From contig NC_051850.1 of assembly GCF_905115235.1 (NCBI RefSeq), positions 25,855,010 to 25,919,009 of the forward strand: 64,000 bases of DNA. Direction: 5' to 3'. Origin of the DNA: Hermetia illucens (lineage: Eukaryota; Arthropoda; Insecta; Diptera; Stratiomyidae). The position numbers and the translations under genes are program-made. This document shows, piece after piece, positions 10,433 through 22,959 of the stretch (the stretch's first letter is position 1; each line of letters starts with the position of its first letter). The notes below the pieces were generated by a model. It saw nothing but the letters and a program-made list of their open reading frames with translations, was not told the origin of the DNA and did not search any database.

Positions 10433-11935
10433 GGGTTTCCACCAGGCAAATCAGCAACAGATATGATTTTTTCTCTGCGGAAAAACTGTTGCAATAAGGA
10501 GATCACTTGCTCAAGGTGTTGGACGGCGAATCAATGCCAGACGACTGGCAAAGAGACATTATTTGTCTCATACAGAAAAAGGGAGATATCACACAGTGCA
10601 GCAACAATAGAGGTATCACGTTGCTGAGTACCATCTATAAGATATTCACAGCTATCTTGCTTGGCCGGATAGCCCCGTACGCCCAGAACATCATTGGCCC
10701 ATACCAAAAAGGCTTCACTCCAGGAAAATCAGCAACAGATTAGATTTTCTCTCTGCGGCAAACGATGGAAAAACTATTGGAATGTGGACACCAGCTGCGC
10801 CATCTATTCATCGAATTTAAAGCCACTATGATAGCATAGCCATGATAAAACTGTCCACGACCATTAGAGAATTCGATATCCCGACGAAATTGATAAGGCT
10901 GGCTATGCTGACCCTGACCACCGTGCGAGGCCAGATAAAAGCAGCAGGATCACTCTCGAGACCATTCGACATTAACAACGGTTTACGACAAGGGGATGCC
11001 CTATCATGTCTCCTCTTTAACCTGGTCCTCGAGAAAGTGATCCGTGATGCTGAGGTTAATCCTCTTCAAGTCCACCCAACTACTGGCCTATGCTGACGAT
11101 ATCGACATCATGGGAAGAATGATCCGAGACGTACAAACTGCCTTCATCCAGATCGAGTAGGCGAATATCAGCGCGAGATCTTGGGCTGCACATCAATGAC
11201 GGCAAGACAAAGTATATGGTGGCAACGTCAGCACCAGAAACCAACCAACCAACAACATCAAACCGCACTGATTAAACGGGAAGAATAAAGATAGAAGACT
11301 ACAACTTTGAGACCGTTGATAATTTCTCCTATCTAGAGTCGAAAATCACAACCGATAACAGCTACGATGATGGCACACAGTTGTTGTCAGCCAACAGAGC
11401 CTACTTCAACTTACAAAGACTGTTTCGCTCGAAATATCTCACCATAGGGTCAAAGCTCTTACTGTACAAGACAATGATCTTGCCAGTCCTCATGTATTCC
11501 TCGGAAACTTGGGTTCTTAGCGAAAAGAATTGCGAATTCTTCCCTGCGTTCGAAAGAAGAATGCTCAAAAGAATTGTTGGCCCCCTACATGAGGATGGAC
11601 GATTCCGTGGCCTACATAACGACAAAATCTATGAGCGATACCATGACCATCCGGTTGTGGATAAAATCCGACTCAATAGGTTACGGTGGGCGGGTCAGTT
11701 AATCCGTATGGATGAGGATGATCCAATCTAGAAAGTCTATAAGGGCAATATCTATGGTAGGAAAAGAAGACGAGGCAGACCCTGCCTGAGATGAAGCAAT
11801 GGCGTAGGTCATGACGCCAAACAACTTTTAGGGATATCGAATTAGTAGAGCTCGGCGCAAACGGGGATGTCTGGAGTTCCTTATTAAGGCAGGCCTAGAC
11901 CGGATTCCGGTTGTTGCGCCGTTGATGATCATGAT
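10433..11935 (+). mobile_element. RTE-like LINE, family alpha, copy B
   Basis: This starts abruptly inside the reverse transcriptase. A displaced PGKSATD-like piece near 10445 precedes DDWQRDIICLIQKKGDITQC (10530-10600) and LLSTIYKIFTAILLGRI. Then come FIEFKATMIA, NNGLRQGDALSCLLFNLVLE (10975-11035, motif B) and a decayed LAYADDIDIMG region (11085-11110, motif C). The C-terminal block follows, with SSETWVLSEKNCEFF and NRLRWAGQLIRMDEDD (to about 11730). It closes with gttgatgatcatgat (11921-11935), a worn version of the GAT tail. Several frames and stops are needed, so it is dead. The displaced piece at the front suggests an internal rearrangement. Confidence 0.8.
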
Positions 11936-12440
11936 ACCCAGTAAGTTCACATATCACGCTGTTGCCGCACTTGGAGGAACATAGAAGCTGCACAAGCCAA
12001 GAACAACTACTTTTGTCCTAGTAAACCAAACCCCAAGCAACTGAACCACTCCTTAGACTCCGTAGATACCCACGTTTAGTGAGACCTATGAACAAGACCC
12101 TAAATCCAGTATATTTGAGCCTTCTTAACCGCCAACAACTCTCAAAATTGCCTCTGTTGGTAAGCTGGTCCTGGAAGTCTGCATAACTCCTTTCAATCCC
12201 GAATCCCTTAATTGGCAATCCTATCAACGTCAACACGGGGACAAGCAGTGACCTTAACATGCTACGAGGAGCTATGGCACGGCGGACCTCCTGACCCCCA
12301 TATTCGCGGAAACAAAATGAGTAAACAAATCAAGAAATCAATACAAAAAAGACAAATAGCCACCTTCAAGCGAGACTCCGTACCGCACACAAACTGTCCC
12401 ATCCCACGGAGGCACTTCTCCAAAGCACTGGGAGCCTAAC
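11936..12440. other. Unassigned sequence with one dispersed repeat
   Basis: The stretch about 12123-12195 (gccaacaactctcaaaattg and onward to ggaagtctgcat) resembles 28967-29027, so both are probably pieces of one repeat family. No coding motif was recognised. Confidence 0.4.
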
Positions 12441-14760
12441 GGTTAATCCCAAAAAAGGAGAAGTTGGAGCGTATACCTGTGGAGTCGAGGTCAGCATTGG
12501 CATACTGCAAACAAACACCACTGCTCAAGCAAAGACAAGCAAAGGGGCGTCTGAGATCAGTATATCAGTATGGTACCTGCGCTATCCAAAGAAGGACCTG
12601 AAATCAGAGAAGCTCTTAGGAAGGCTCACGACCGACCTAAGCCATCATTTTCGGAGCCCAGAAAGCGGGGAGAAGCGGAGAGCCCACACGAAGGGAATGC
12701 TCTCAAGAAGCCCAAACCTGAAACCAAGAGATGGGAAATCTCCGGTAGGTTAGAGGTAAAGGCAGGAGTCAAGAAGCCCGCAATTACCTATGCTAGTGAG
12801 ATCAGGGGAATTTGACTGTCCGTACTGTCCAAAACGTTTTCAGAGCAAATATTCGCTCGTGTCGTCAAACAAATGGACAAGGGATGGAGTGCAACTTATG
12901 CTCACTGAGATACACTTTTGACCAGGTGATATACTGGTGTTCTGCGCGACAAAGGACACTGCAAAGTGGCTTAAGAATATCTCCATGTCTCCAAACAGCC
13001 AGGCTGGAAAGGAACAAAATTGACGACAGTGAGCCCCTGAGGGTGTTATGTGAGCACCTGTCTGGAAGACTTAATTCGTGTTGAAACGCAACACCATGCG
13101 GAGGCTCGAAAGTCTCTTCTCGCTTGAGCATAGCCACAACCCCCATGAAACTCCCACTAAGGGGCCAACCGCAAACAACCGAACTGTACTCACATACAAC
13201 GGGAGTTCACCCGAAATATGAGATTCCAGGGGCTATCTCGGTTCCCATGGTACCAGTATACCCCTGGTGAGGTTTCGAGACCAATTGCCACTTCAGATGA
13301 GTCCCCGTGCAGACTCGGGTCTGATCGCCTTGATTAAGCCTTTGGAACACCCGGTTCCTGCATCACGGCGGGCAAACCAAAGTAAGTACAGCGTCTCCCG
13401 GTGCCACCACTATGGAGGTTCTCCTCGGCCACTTGGTTTTGGTTTGGCCGACAGGGTTGCCGCCCCGTCTTCCTCACCGCCACCTCTGAGCACCAGAATT
13501 GTCGACATGTGCTGGGGACGATGTACCAGGAGTACACATAGTGACCGTGTCTCTTCTTAAAGCCACAGCGCTAAAGAGGAACAATCTTATGGGCCTCCTT
13601 ATTGCTCAGAATCAAGATCTTCATACGCGCTTATGGACAATCTTGAAAGCAAGACGAAGGGCAAGGACAGACTCCTCACGATTGCGGTGGATGACCGATC
13701 CTCAACTATAGGTTTGGCAACATACCTATGCATGTGCAATGCGGAGGAAAAACACTTCGGTGGAGACATTGAGTAAAAAACGAGGGAAGCAGAGTTGCCG
13801 CCCAATGAAGTGGAGAAGCTAGACAACCTAAAATTAGGCTTAGGGTGGACATCGACGTGCAGGAAAGCGCCATGTCGTAGAGGGTGATACTCTGACAGTG
13901 GGGTCACCATGCATCTATAGTAATTGCAATAGCGAGTTCCATGGACAGCATTAGAATGATACGGGCTCAAGAGCCCTGAGTATACCAGGGGCAGATTGAT
14001 AGCGTGCAAGGATTCCTCCTTCCAGCATGGAGGTAGCCTGGGAGACCAAGAGCTTGCATCATTCTTAAGCGTAATTTGAAATATATAAGTTTTCCAGAGT
14101 TCCTGACCGTAGACCCTGTGGCTGCCCAAGTCCCACTGGAAACCGGGGGAGAACCCGAGAGGCAACTTGGCATCGTGCTGCTTCCGGATTCCACCGGCGT
14201 TAGTCGCTGGACTGATGAAGTTCTGCGAGAAAAAGGCGCTACCATTTCTCTCTCATTTGTGAGCCCAATCTTGAGAAAGCAGCGACGTTAATCGAAAAGG
14301 TGAATACTTTCTTGAATTTATTTTTAGCAACCAGCAGCACTAGGCAAAAGGTACTAGATGTAACTCTAGGAAAACACTGATGACCACGCTGGTTAATAAT
14401 TGGGGAGTTGCCGGAAGGAATGATGGAAGACCTCAACAAAATCGTCATTGAGGCGTCATATGAGGCCAGCTGTCCGGCTAAGATAGTTAAGTTATCAAAA
14501 GATGAACCCTAGTCGGAGACTCTGTATTACGAAATATTGCATCATCCTAGCCAAAAAGCAAGCGGTTTAACGCTGCGGACCAGCCTTGTCCGCGGTGGCC
14601 TGTGGACACGTTTTGAAAAATTACAGAGTTCGCGAAGGACAGGAAAAATAGATAACGAAAAAAGTAGATGTTCTTCTTTATCTGATATTATCTTGGAAAC
14701 AAAACTCACGGCGGTGTACATTCAGTCCCTTTTTGAATGAAACGAGTCCACTGTAAATGA
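12440..14760 (+). mobile_element. Decayed R1/Jockey-group LINE with ORF1-like region
   Basis: Pieces on the + strand include GDILVFCATKDTAKWLKNI (about 12930) and QDLHTRLWTILK (13615), then LLTIAVDDRSST (13670). These resemble the ORF1 domain of many insect LINEs (DUF4780-like, from memory). Further on come TRQKVLDVTL (about 14340) and VIEASYEASCPAKI (14445), as in the endonuclease-to-reverse-transcriptase linker of R1 and Jockey elements. No single frame stays open for long. The long open frame on the other strand (13599-14165) overlaps these motifs and is taken as a shadow. The clade and exact ends are uncertain. Confidence 0.45.
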
Positions 14761-14789
14761 TCCGCCTGCTGTTTGACATCACCTGCCCA

Positions 14790-15220
14790 CGACAAACTCC
14801 AGTGCGGACAGTTCGCGCGGATAGTCCGCTTTCTGTTTAACGAGCCCTTAAACAATACCCACAAAATGGAACAATATCAGACTCCAATTTAAACCCAGAA
14901 ATTGTACCTCGATGCAACACATAAGATTATGCGCCATCATATGTCGGTCAGATAATAACTTTCAATTTCTCCAGAATGTCTTCCCTGCAAAAAGTATTTC
15001 AAAAATACTCCCTTCTCACTTTGCCGAAAACATTCTCCAAATCGGTGACGAATAGGTGAAGCGGTGATCTGAACTCTGTACCTCGCTTATTGCAGAAGAA
15101 TTCAGGGCAGAAACCAACCTTCCCTCTGTCAATTAAGCTTTCAAGATATTCTTCACTGCGTGCTGGGATCATTTTAGCTATATTGTTTATGACAGAACTC
15201 CGCCATGTTATCTACATAGA
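14790..15220 (-). mobile_element. Reverse-transcriptase fragment of a LINE, minus strand
   Basis: On the minus strand there is RSEEYLESLIDRGKVGFCP (about 15150) and LFVTDLENVFGKVRREYF (15040-14990), where a motif A aspartate is expected. REDILEKLKVIIRPTYDGA (14960) follows, then HRGTISGFKLES. The order matches reverse-transcriptase motifs 2 to 4 of RTE/CR1-like LINEs. It has no start, no catalytic motif C and several stops. Confidence 0.5.
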
Positions 15221-15435
15221 ATTCTGTTTTCAAACCGAAATAAAGGAGGAGGGCTTGAAGGTACGTACTTTTTACTATCTCATTAAAAGCAAAAATAAAA
15301 TGCTGTGATAAGGGAAAAAGATAAACAAAGTATAATTGGAGTTACTTCACTACATTAAACCCTACCTGATCTGTCTTGGTGACAGGTTCGGACGTGATGA
15401 AAACGAAGGAAATGGTCGTGTTGAATTCCAAGCTT

Positions 15436-15760
15436 TGAAGAAATTCTCGGAAGTTCACCTCAATCGATGCCGGAGGGCGGCCCCAGTCCTGTCAAGAAAT
15501 GGACAAGGGTTAACCCATGAACGGTATCAGGACGTAAGTAAAGCAGTCCGGGTTTGCACGTTAAATTTTTGTACCTTCACAGAATCACGGAGGACTCACC
15601 AGAATCCTTCGGAAGAGTCATATTGATTTTTCTGCTCTACACGAAGCTCAATGGTGCGGTGCCAAAAGCTGCGACATAGAACGCTAACACCAGAAAAGTG
15701 ATTATAAATGTCACTATTTTGGTAGCCTATGCACTAAATATGGTAGCTGCATTGCAATCT
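15436..15760 (+). mobile_element. 5' end of an RTE-like LINE, second copy of the 6.5-7.2 kb type
   Basis: The + strand reads APVLSRNGQGLTHERYQDV, then VRVCTLNFCTFTES and a decayed GSLCTKYGSCIAI (15722-15760). It parallels the fragment at 7235-6850 block by block, including the untranslated-looking leader part. It breaks off within the endonuclease. Like its sister it is a head without a body, which is unusual for LINEs because truncation normally removes the 5' end. Confidence 0.6.
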
Positions 15761-16400
15761 AAAAAGTTTCCGTAATCTTGACTGAAGGTTTCTCCAGGGC
15801 AGAGGCAACTCATCAGGTACTGCCTCACCTCTGCCCAAGGAGCAACGTGACTGAAAGTAGTGACAAGTGGTACTCGATCAATCTATATATAATCGCAAAC
15901 GCGACATGAGTGCCAATTATATTGAAGTAAAATACGTCCTAAGTTCAAACCGAGACCAAAGTGATTTTTTTTTGTTAAGGATGCTGGGAGTCCTGAGCCC
16001 GCATCCACTGGATGACAAACCGGATCACTTGGGAAGCAACTTCTTCCTCTTTTGTGGTCCACGAACTCCTCATTCACTTCGGACACGTCGCGAGGGATGC
16101 ACTGGCCCTTCGCTCATTATATGGTAGCGATTTCGTAAGGAGAGACAGGAAGTAATCTCGCTTACGCGATAGCCGACCATGAAGAATGTCCGAGAATCGT
16201 GAAATCAAGCTAAAAACACGATTCACAAAGCGACTTATGCAACCTGTGGAGTAACCAAGCCAGATAAGTGCTTCATATACTGAAATACTTGACTTTGGAA
16301 TGACGATATCCAAATGAAAGTCCGTTAATGACAAGAACGATGCCTTGCTCACCGATTAACGGACCACGATGCACAGACCGGAATATTTCAAATATCAATG
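15761..16400. other. Unassigned, with a small imperfect hairpin
   Basis: At about 15796-15836 the string gggcagagg is matched by cctctgccc further on, a nine-base stem. Nothing else was recognised. Confidence 0.4.
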
Positions 16401-16404
16401 GAGT

Positions 16405-16690
16405 ATCGGAATCGATATGGGGTTGCATAACGAAAGAGGTGTCTTCGATGATAAGGACATATAATTCAGGTTGAGGAGAATTCCCTTGCCAAGATTGGTC
16501 TGAATATCGAAGTCCATCTAAAACGCCCAAAAGGCCGGTCGAAACGAAGGATGGAATGACACCTTGCACGGTGGTTTGAAAGCTTAGCGATTTCATCCAG
16601 ATCAGTCCTTTCACCAAACAAAATGGTAAAACTGGTCGAAAGAAGCCGATCCCACTTTTGAAAGGGAGAAAACCTCAGAAAGAAAAAGAT
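16405..16690 (+). mobile_element. RTE-like LINE, family beta, 3' end (copy D3)
   Basis: The sequence runs parallel to 37503-37790: cgatatggggttgca, ccaagattggtctgaatatcgaagtc, ccaaaaggccgg and catccagatcag in the same order. It ends in an A/G-rich tail (agaaaaagat). It is decayed, with small losses compared with copy D1. Confidence 0.7.
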
Positions 16691-16764
16691 GGACTATGGA
16701 CATGTTAAAAGAAACTCGATTTTCTGGAAGTCTAATGGTGGTTTTCCCTATTAAACCTCTCCCA

Positions 16765-17400
16765 GTACTCTATCTGCTCCGGCTATCGGCTTCCTTATTC
16801 TACTTACCCGCACCCCTTCCCTAACTAACTTCGACAATACCTTTATATGATCTGGCAGTATCATTTCTTTTAACCCTAACTTTAGCCATTTATATTAAAA
16901 ATTTCTCTACTTTGCAAACTTTCCAGCGCAGACTTCCCTCCTCTTCCTCTCCTATTTTGTAAAATATAAATATAAGCGTCCCCATATCCTCTCATAGCCA
17001 GAATCAATTGTGAATAAAGTAAGAAGTCAAGAAAAACATTGGAATCGGCCAAATCTTCCATGTCTTTAATCTAATCTATAAAGTCTGAAAAATCGAAAAG
17101 ATTCATTGTAAATATGCAAATTTTATCACACCCCCTTGCCAAGTACAAGTGACGCTGCATTTTGCATCTCATTAACTTCTCTCGCTTTCATTTCAATATT
17201 TTATTCCAACACCTGAAAAGAATGCCCGAAAATAAATATCTTGAAATCTTTCTTCTTCTTATTTTTTATTTTATCTCAAATTTATTGCAAACATCCAGAA
17301 TTTGGTCCCTGAAAATTTGTATAAAAGTCCAGCTCGATGCACCAAACTGCATCACTCAGGTTTGAATCATTTAAAGAGTTCACACCAAATTAAATAAAAT
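16765..17400 (+). promoter_or_regulatory. Promoter region of secreted-protein gene 2
   Basis: The TATA box is tataaaag (17320-17327), with gcatcactcaggtttga about 30 bases on (17348-17364). From about 16765 the region aligns by eye with 25990-26720 upstream of gene 3, including a run of TTC/CTT-rich sequence and the shared gcattttgcatctcattaac block (17156-17175). Compared with genes 1 and 3 it lacks roughly 100 bases between the TATCTTGA string and the ttattgcaaacatcc block. The duplicated unit therefore includes at least 600 bases of upstream DNA. Confidence 0.75.
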
Positions 17401-17772
17401 GGTGAGTCTTTTTCTAATATATCTAAATCCTAAAAACCCACGATTTATAAATCCTTACAGAAGTTCATCGTAGTTGCTTTGGCTTTAATTGGTGCTGCAA
17501 TTGCCCTCCCACCACCAGGACATGTTGGTCTAGTTCAGGTGGCTCCGGCCCATGGAACACTTCTTCACGGAGGTATATTGGGTCATGCTCCACCTGCGGT
17601 AGTTGGGGTTATAAATCCCCATCATGACGCTGCAATTGGATCAGCTTTCCAAGCCGGATACCAACATGGTCTCGCTTCCAGCCATAACCTTGCAAATCAT
17701 GGTACCCTTCTTCCCGTTCATGGGGGACATCAACCTCTTTTACCAGCGACTCCAAAGCATTATGACAAGTAA
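17399..17772 (+). CDS. Small secreted His/Gly/Pro-rich protein, gene 2 (two exons)
   Basis: Exon 1 is the ATG alone (17399-17401). The intron 17402-17460 is 59 bases (GTGAGT...TTACAG) and exon 2 is 17461-17772, for a total of 104 residues. The signal peptide MKFIVVALALIGAAIA is followed by LPPPGHVG, one APAHG, an INPHHDAAIG block and the core SAFQAGYQHGLASSHN. Compared with gene 1 it has lost the second APAHG segment and ends in KHYDK instead of THHGK. AATAAA lies at 17802-17807. The frame is intact and the splice sites are conserved, so it is probably functional. The likely role is as for gene 1: secreted, perhaps cuticular, not established. Confidence 0.87.
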
Positions 17773-17809
17773 ATTACGGAAGTCTGTACGGATTAAATTA
17801 AAATAAATG

Positions 17810-18955
17810 GATAATTTCAAAAACAAATATGTGTTTGAATATTCACCTGGATTTTGCTATTTTTGAAATTTTCCTGAGAGTTGAGTTCAGATTCAATTCG
17901 AGAACGGGTGGAATGATGGTAAAAGAATTCACCAATCCTATTTCATTTAGGAGTTGTCTAAAAGACGAGGAATTTTTGCACGTCCAGGCGACACATTTGA
18001 TTCCTACCTAAATTTCACTACATCAGGTAACTCAAAAAATATCTTTTTCTACGCCCTTTAGAAGATTGTATGTCCTTATAATGACAACTTCACTTTTCTT
18101 GCTTATGTTTCCCGTAAGGAACAAATTTAAATCAAATCTAAGATTGATGACGGACTAGTTTGGAAGGTGCTCTTTTCTGCGATCAACATCAAACGGCTGC
18201 CAAATGAATACTACTCAATCGCAGCATCAGGAATTGGCACCGTCTTGCTCACAGGGCAGAGATGAGGCCGCATCTAATGTGTTGCTTCTGCTCTCAACCA
18301 AACTGTACTCTTTTTTTTGTGTATTAGCCCAGAAAAAGGATACTAGGACCAGAAAAAAAGGAGGAAGTTTCCTTCTCATTGGTTTGATCCACCATTAAGT
18401 GTATGGTGAACCTAGGATCTCCTTAATTTCAAAAACAAATAACCAACTTTATTCCCTTTCTCAAAATGGGTTGTCAAACCAGCCCGAATATTCAGTTCCG
18501 TTAGGTCAAACTCGATCATCAGAAGAGCAACTCTTTATCACCTAAGTTAAGTAGTAAAGAAAAGTCTATAGCATACGACCCATTCTAGCATCTTGCTTAT
18601 CCTACCAGCCTCTTCCGTTGAACGGGGAAAACTCCTCCCACTAACCACGATAAAACGGGCTGTTTCTGATAGTAAGCTTCACAGTATTTTTGTTAGAAAC
18701 TTTGATGTTTCTCATTCTTTTACTGGTTTCAACAACTCCTACAGGCAGAGTAAAGGCATCCGGAGTTATTCCGTCTTTTCTTGCGATTCCATTCTCGGAA
18801 TTAAAAACCAATGTCACTATTTGGAGAAGAAGGTACATCAAATCAGCTGAACGTTTACCACCCTCCCCACTCCCCTCCTGCTTTGAAATGACCCTATGCG
18901 TTGTTTACCTGGAATTGAAATCCAAAACTGCAGAAAGTTCTTTCGAATATTCATG
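17810..18955. other. Intergenic, nothing recognised
   Basis: Frames of up to 88 codons occur but carry no motif, and they overlap each other on both strands near 18600-18950. Confidence 0.45.
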
Positions 18956-18959
18956 ACCA

Positions 18960-20620
18960 GCCGATTTGTTGTCCAAATGCCTAGATGCGCGAGATAGTGT
19001 ACTGTATGGAATACTTCCTTGCGAAAAGCGGAATATATGGCCTAGGTCCCTTATCAGAGGTCTCGCAGTGTATTTCGAAGATTGAGCCGAGCAGGGGACA
19101 CGTGTTGGATATCCGAAGTAAACTGGCTTATGAAGTTTAGGTATCGGAGTTGGCGAGGAGACGCTTTGTGGGGTTTCTGTTTAAAAGCAAAGGTAGGCAG
19201 GTAAATCGGCGAACACTGTGAACGGCCTGCTTTCTAGGGAGTATCGGAAGTATTTTATTGCCATGTACACAGCTAATAGCCCATGACCGTAGGTACCGTA
19301 GTTCTATTGAACTGTATGCAATTTCAAAGAAGAGAAGCTCAACTGCTGGCAGATTAAGTTCATCTTTTGGGGCAGGGCACTACCTACCGCGGTGTCTGAG
19401 GCATCGACGAAAACGGCTAGGATTGCATCTGATTTAGAGAGCATCCGCCAGCTGTCGATTGGCTAGCTCAAATGCCGGGACGGTCTAAACATTCAACCGT
19501 CTATAAACGCTACAAGGTCTCTATTCGCCGTTGGACTTTGGGACCATGTGTAGTGGAAAAGACCAGCAGCTGTCTGATGGTCTGCTAATACCGCGATACC
19601 GGAAGAACTGACTCATCTGCGCCTGTGTCGACTAGGTAATGGCGCTTACTCAAGGGATCGTATATTGCTAAGCGGCAAGGAGCTGCGTTCTGGGTAGCCG
19701 CCGCTGGAGCTCAAAATGAGTTCAGTTTTTTAAGCCAAGAACGCGCACAGGCTGGTACACTTCTTTGCTATGTCGGAAAAGATGCGGTGATGCTGGCAAA
19801 CTGCAGTACTCGTTGAAGTCCCCGACTCACAATTACTCCGCGAACAAATTCGGGACCTACCTCCCGAAGGCAAGGCTCCCACCGCTGAAGCTTGAGTATT
19901 TAGCCCGCGGTCTCTCGCGACACTCCACTGACCACGAGGCGCGCATGCACCTCACGGGTTTTATCCGCAGTGTCTGCCAACACCTCCAAAGACCCGGAGT
20001 TTGCACAGGCCAAAATGGCCTGGGTACTTTCCAGGAGTCACTGCAACCACAGAAACTTCAGGAGCTCAACACCGGGCTACTATATCTCACGCAGCAGTTG
20101 GCTCGGGTAGCGGTCGTCTTATATGAGCTCCGTCAGTAAGTGATTCAGCTTTGCTGACTTCAGCTTTGCTGACTCACTTACTGAATCTTGTGGCATTGGC
20201 AGTGATGCCTCGAGCACGAACTGCGCCTCCAGTTATCGGAACTAGGCCTCCGGGTTTCATCGCCAAAATAATGGCACCCGTAGTGTCACTGCTACCACAG
20301 GGGGTTCGGAGGTGGTGCAGGTGCTTGCCGCGCTATTATCATACGGCATTTGGTGAATTAGACGAAGAGCCCTCCGAGCCCCACAACGTGCAAAACATGT
20401 AAAAACTTGAACACGACCGAAGCAGAATTCATCCTCCGAGCCTCATAAGAATAATTGGAACACTGATTTCTGCTCAACCTTTTCAAACAGGGTTAAGGCA
20501 GTCTCGCAGAAGTCGAGGATGGTAAGATTTTTCAAAGCCAACGGAATGTTTTCGAAGAAGTGATTGATATGCTGCTGCACTGTTTTGGAAATCGTGGTTG
20601 TCGTGGTTGTTCTCTGTTGG
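18960..20620 (-). mobile_element. Ty3/Gypsy-type LTR retrotransposon relic, minus strand
   Basis: Minus-strand pieces in order: the end of gag (about 20140-19960), a decayed zinc-knuckle area near 19790, an aspartic protease with a DTGA active site near 19600, and reverse-transcriptase/RNase H pieces between about 19460 and 19060. The motifs fit the Gypsy superfamily. No LTRs were recognised. The relic is old and heavily broken (many breaks). Confidence 0.65.
20133..20187. repeat. 15-base tandem duplication inside an 11-base inverted repeat
   Basis: ttcagctttgctgac occurs twice in a row (20144-20158, 20159-20173). It is flanked by tcagtaagtga (20133-20143) and its exact reverse complement (20174-20184). 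Confidence 0.9.
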
Positions 20621-20879
20621 TGATGCGAATATTATCCAAATGGAACAAATTCACACTTCAATATCCTATATCCTATCAATATCGTAGAATTTAAGGAGTC
20701 CGTTTTTGCTTCCAAAGTGAATATGACAGTTGTCTGTCCTGTGGGATCAAAATGACCCCAACAGTTTTCAACAGTTTTTACGTAGGAATATCTTATTTGA
20801 ATTATCTAAAGGCAATTATCTTATGCCTGAACAAGATTTTTAGGCTTTCAGGATTTTCCACAAAAATTTTTTACGTCGT

Positions 20880-22640
20880 TACATTCAAGATAACGAAACA
20901 TTTTTTTACGCCAAGCTTGGAAAGATCAAAAAGAGATCAAAAGAGCTCAAGAAACAAAACGTCTTTGACATCAATCTTTCGTCAATCAAGAAGAAGTGGA
21001 ACAAAAAAGCAGACGGCTCATCAACGCAATTCGCGCTGGCGTCATAACGAATGCAGCTAAATTCAACCACGTCCTTGTCGGTCTGGAGGAGGAATCCGCC
21101 GCACTCGTCGCCGAGGTGCTGAGCGGGGGCTCCTACAACCTAAAGGACCAGTTTACCAGGCTCTGGTCGGTAAGAGAGACAGCCAAGCTGAATCATTTGC
21201 TAACAGATTTAACACTTGTCAAATGCACATCCAGCCAGCTGCTTCGGAAGCAGCTGGATGGACACAAGGTCAGTAGAGTTCCTTAAGCGCTTGTGGCTTC
21301 AGCGACTCATGGTGGGCACGTATGCCATTCTAGCGTGTGCCGATGGTGGTCCCCTTGAGGTGTTGGCCGCGACCGCGGGCGAGATACATGAGGTGCGCGC
21401 AAGTCACATATCAGTCTAGATATAACAAAATATTAGCAAATGCAATGCAACAGCTTGCAATTTGACTCTTCAGACGTAACAAACTATTTTCTTAACTTCT
21501 AAAATTAACAGCAGCAAACTCAACGCCCATCGCAACTTACGGTTACGGGCAAGCAGAGAGTCTTTGCTTGTGTAGGGCCTCCTCGTGGCGCTTCATTTTG
21601 GCTGTCCCCATATTAGGAGCACAGTTCTTATGCCACTATTGGCTACTGGTACATATGCAACATAAGTCCCTGATAGACCCAACAATGTCTCTCCGGTCGT
21701 CAGTAAAAACTTCATCCCGCCCTAACAGCAATACTCTTTCTACCATTTTTAAAAAGGCATTCCAAGCACCGCTCTAAAAACATCATAACATTTCTACCGA
21801 ATGCACTCTCTCTCAGCCAGTTGACCATGATGTCCAGCACCACATCATCACTTCCCAATCTTCTCGAAGGTGCATCATCTGCGCCCTCAGAAGCACACTG
21901 TTGCCCACAAAGAGTTTGAATAATTACTTAAGCTGGGTATGTGCAGTGGATAGTCATCTCCATTCCATTTGCTCCCAAGCCCAATGGCGAATGCCGACCT
22001 TGTGAAGATTATAGACGCCTAAATGCTTAGATGATTGCTGATCGGTACCTCATTCCGCTCATCCAAGACTTTGCAAACTATTTGTCAAAGTGTCGTGTTT
22101 TCAAAATCTGCAAATGCAAATTTCACTAACAGCAGGTGAATTTTTAGGCTGGCATTGGCATTCAACCCGACCCAGACAAGGTGCAAACGATTGCGAGCTT
22201 TTCGCTGCCAAAGACGGTCAAAGACCTTAGAAGATTCCAGCCGCTCACCACCAGACATTGCTTAACGCCTTACTATCTGGTCCTAAGACTGAGGATTCGC
22301 GAGTGATTGTTTGATCTTCAGAAACCGTCCAAACGTTTGAAACCACCAAACAATAGCTGGTAGACGCTACTCTTTTTGGCGTTCCCTCAACAAGATGCAC
22401 CTTTAACCGTGCTTGTTGATGTCCTAGACACAGCACCACACAACAGCTTCATCAAAGGGTGAATCAAAGCTACCTGGTTTTCTTCTGAAAAAAGTTGAAT
22501 CTCGCTCAAAAGAATTATAACGCGCGTATCTGAGTATTAAGCACTTCCGATATTCCCTTGAAGGCAGACCGTTTACCTTACTCAAGGACTATAAGCGTCC
22601 GACGTAAAAAATTAACTAAGTTTTATCAACTCTATACCCA
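20880..22640 (+). mobile_element. Ty3/Gypsy-type LTR retrotransposon relic, plus strand
   Basis: A gag-like stretch lies near 20990-21400, and reverse-transcriptase and RNase H pieces of Gypsy type lie near 21970-22600. The gag end resembles that of the minus-strand relic next door, so the two are probably the same or sister families lying head to head. No LTRs were recognised. It is old and heavily broken (many breaks). Confidence 0.65.
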
Positions 22641-22959
22641 GAAGTTAACAAAAACTGGTATGAGTGCCTGGATGAACTTTGGCACCCAAGAAACAGATTA
22701 CTTTTTAAGGCGTTTATGTCTCTAAAGCGAACACAGCAATTGCTTCGATTTCGATGATCCCCGCACGAGAGCTCAATGATTAGAGACCGACAAGCTTGCA
22801 GCAGTGCGGGATGCATGGTCTTTACTATTAGATCAGCAGAAGATACAAGATACAAGTTATCTACTTTTTTAACGATGGAAGAGAAGATGCTCATTCCTAA
22901 CATATATACCATCGAAGCCAAGAAATTTGATTGGACTTAGTGTATTAAGTAGACATACC

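Noticed and set aside
13599-14165. Open frame of 188 codons on the minus strand
   Set aside because: It lies across + strand LINE motifs (LLTIAVDDRSST and neighbours), has no recognisable domain, and is best explained as a shadow frame.
18590-18956. Overlapping frames of 85, 66 and 88 codons
   Set aside because: No motif or signal, mutual overlap on both strands, and no promoter elements like those of the real genes.
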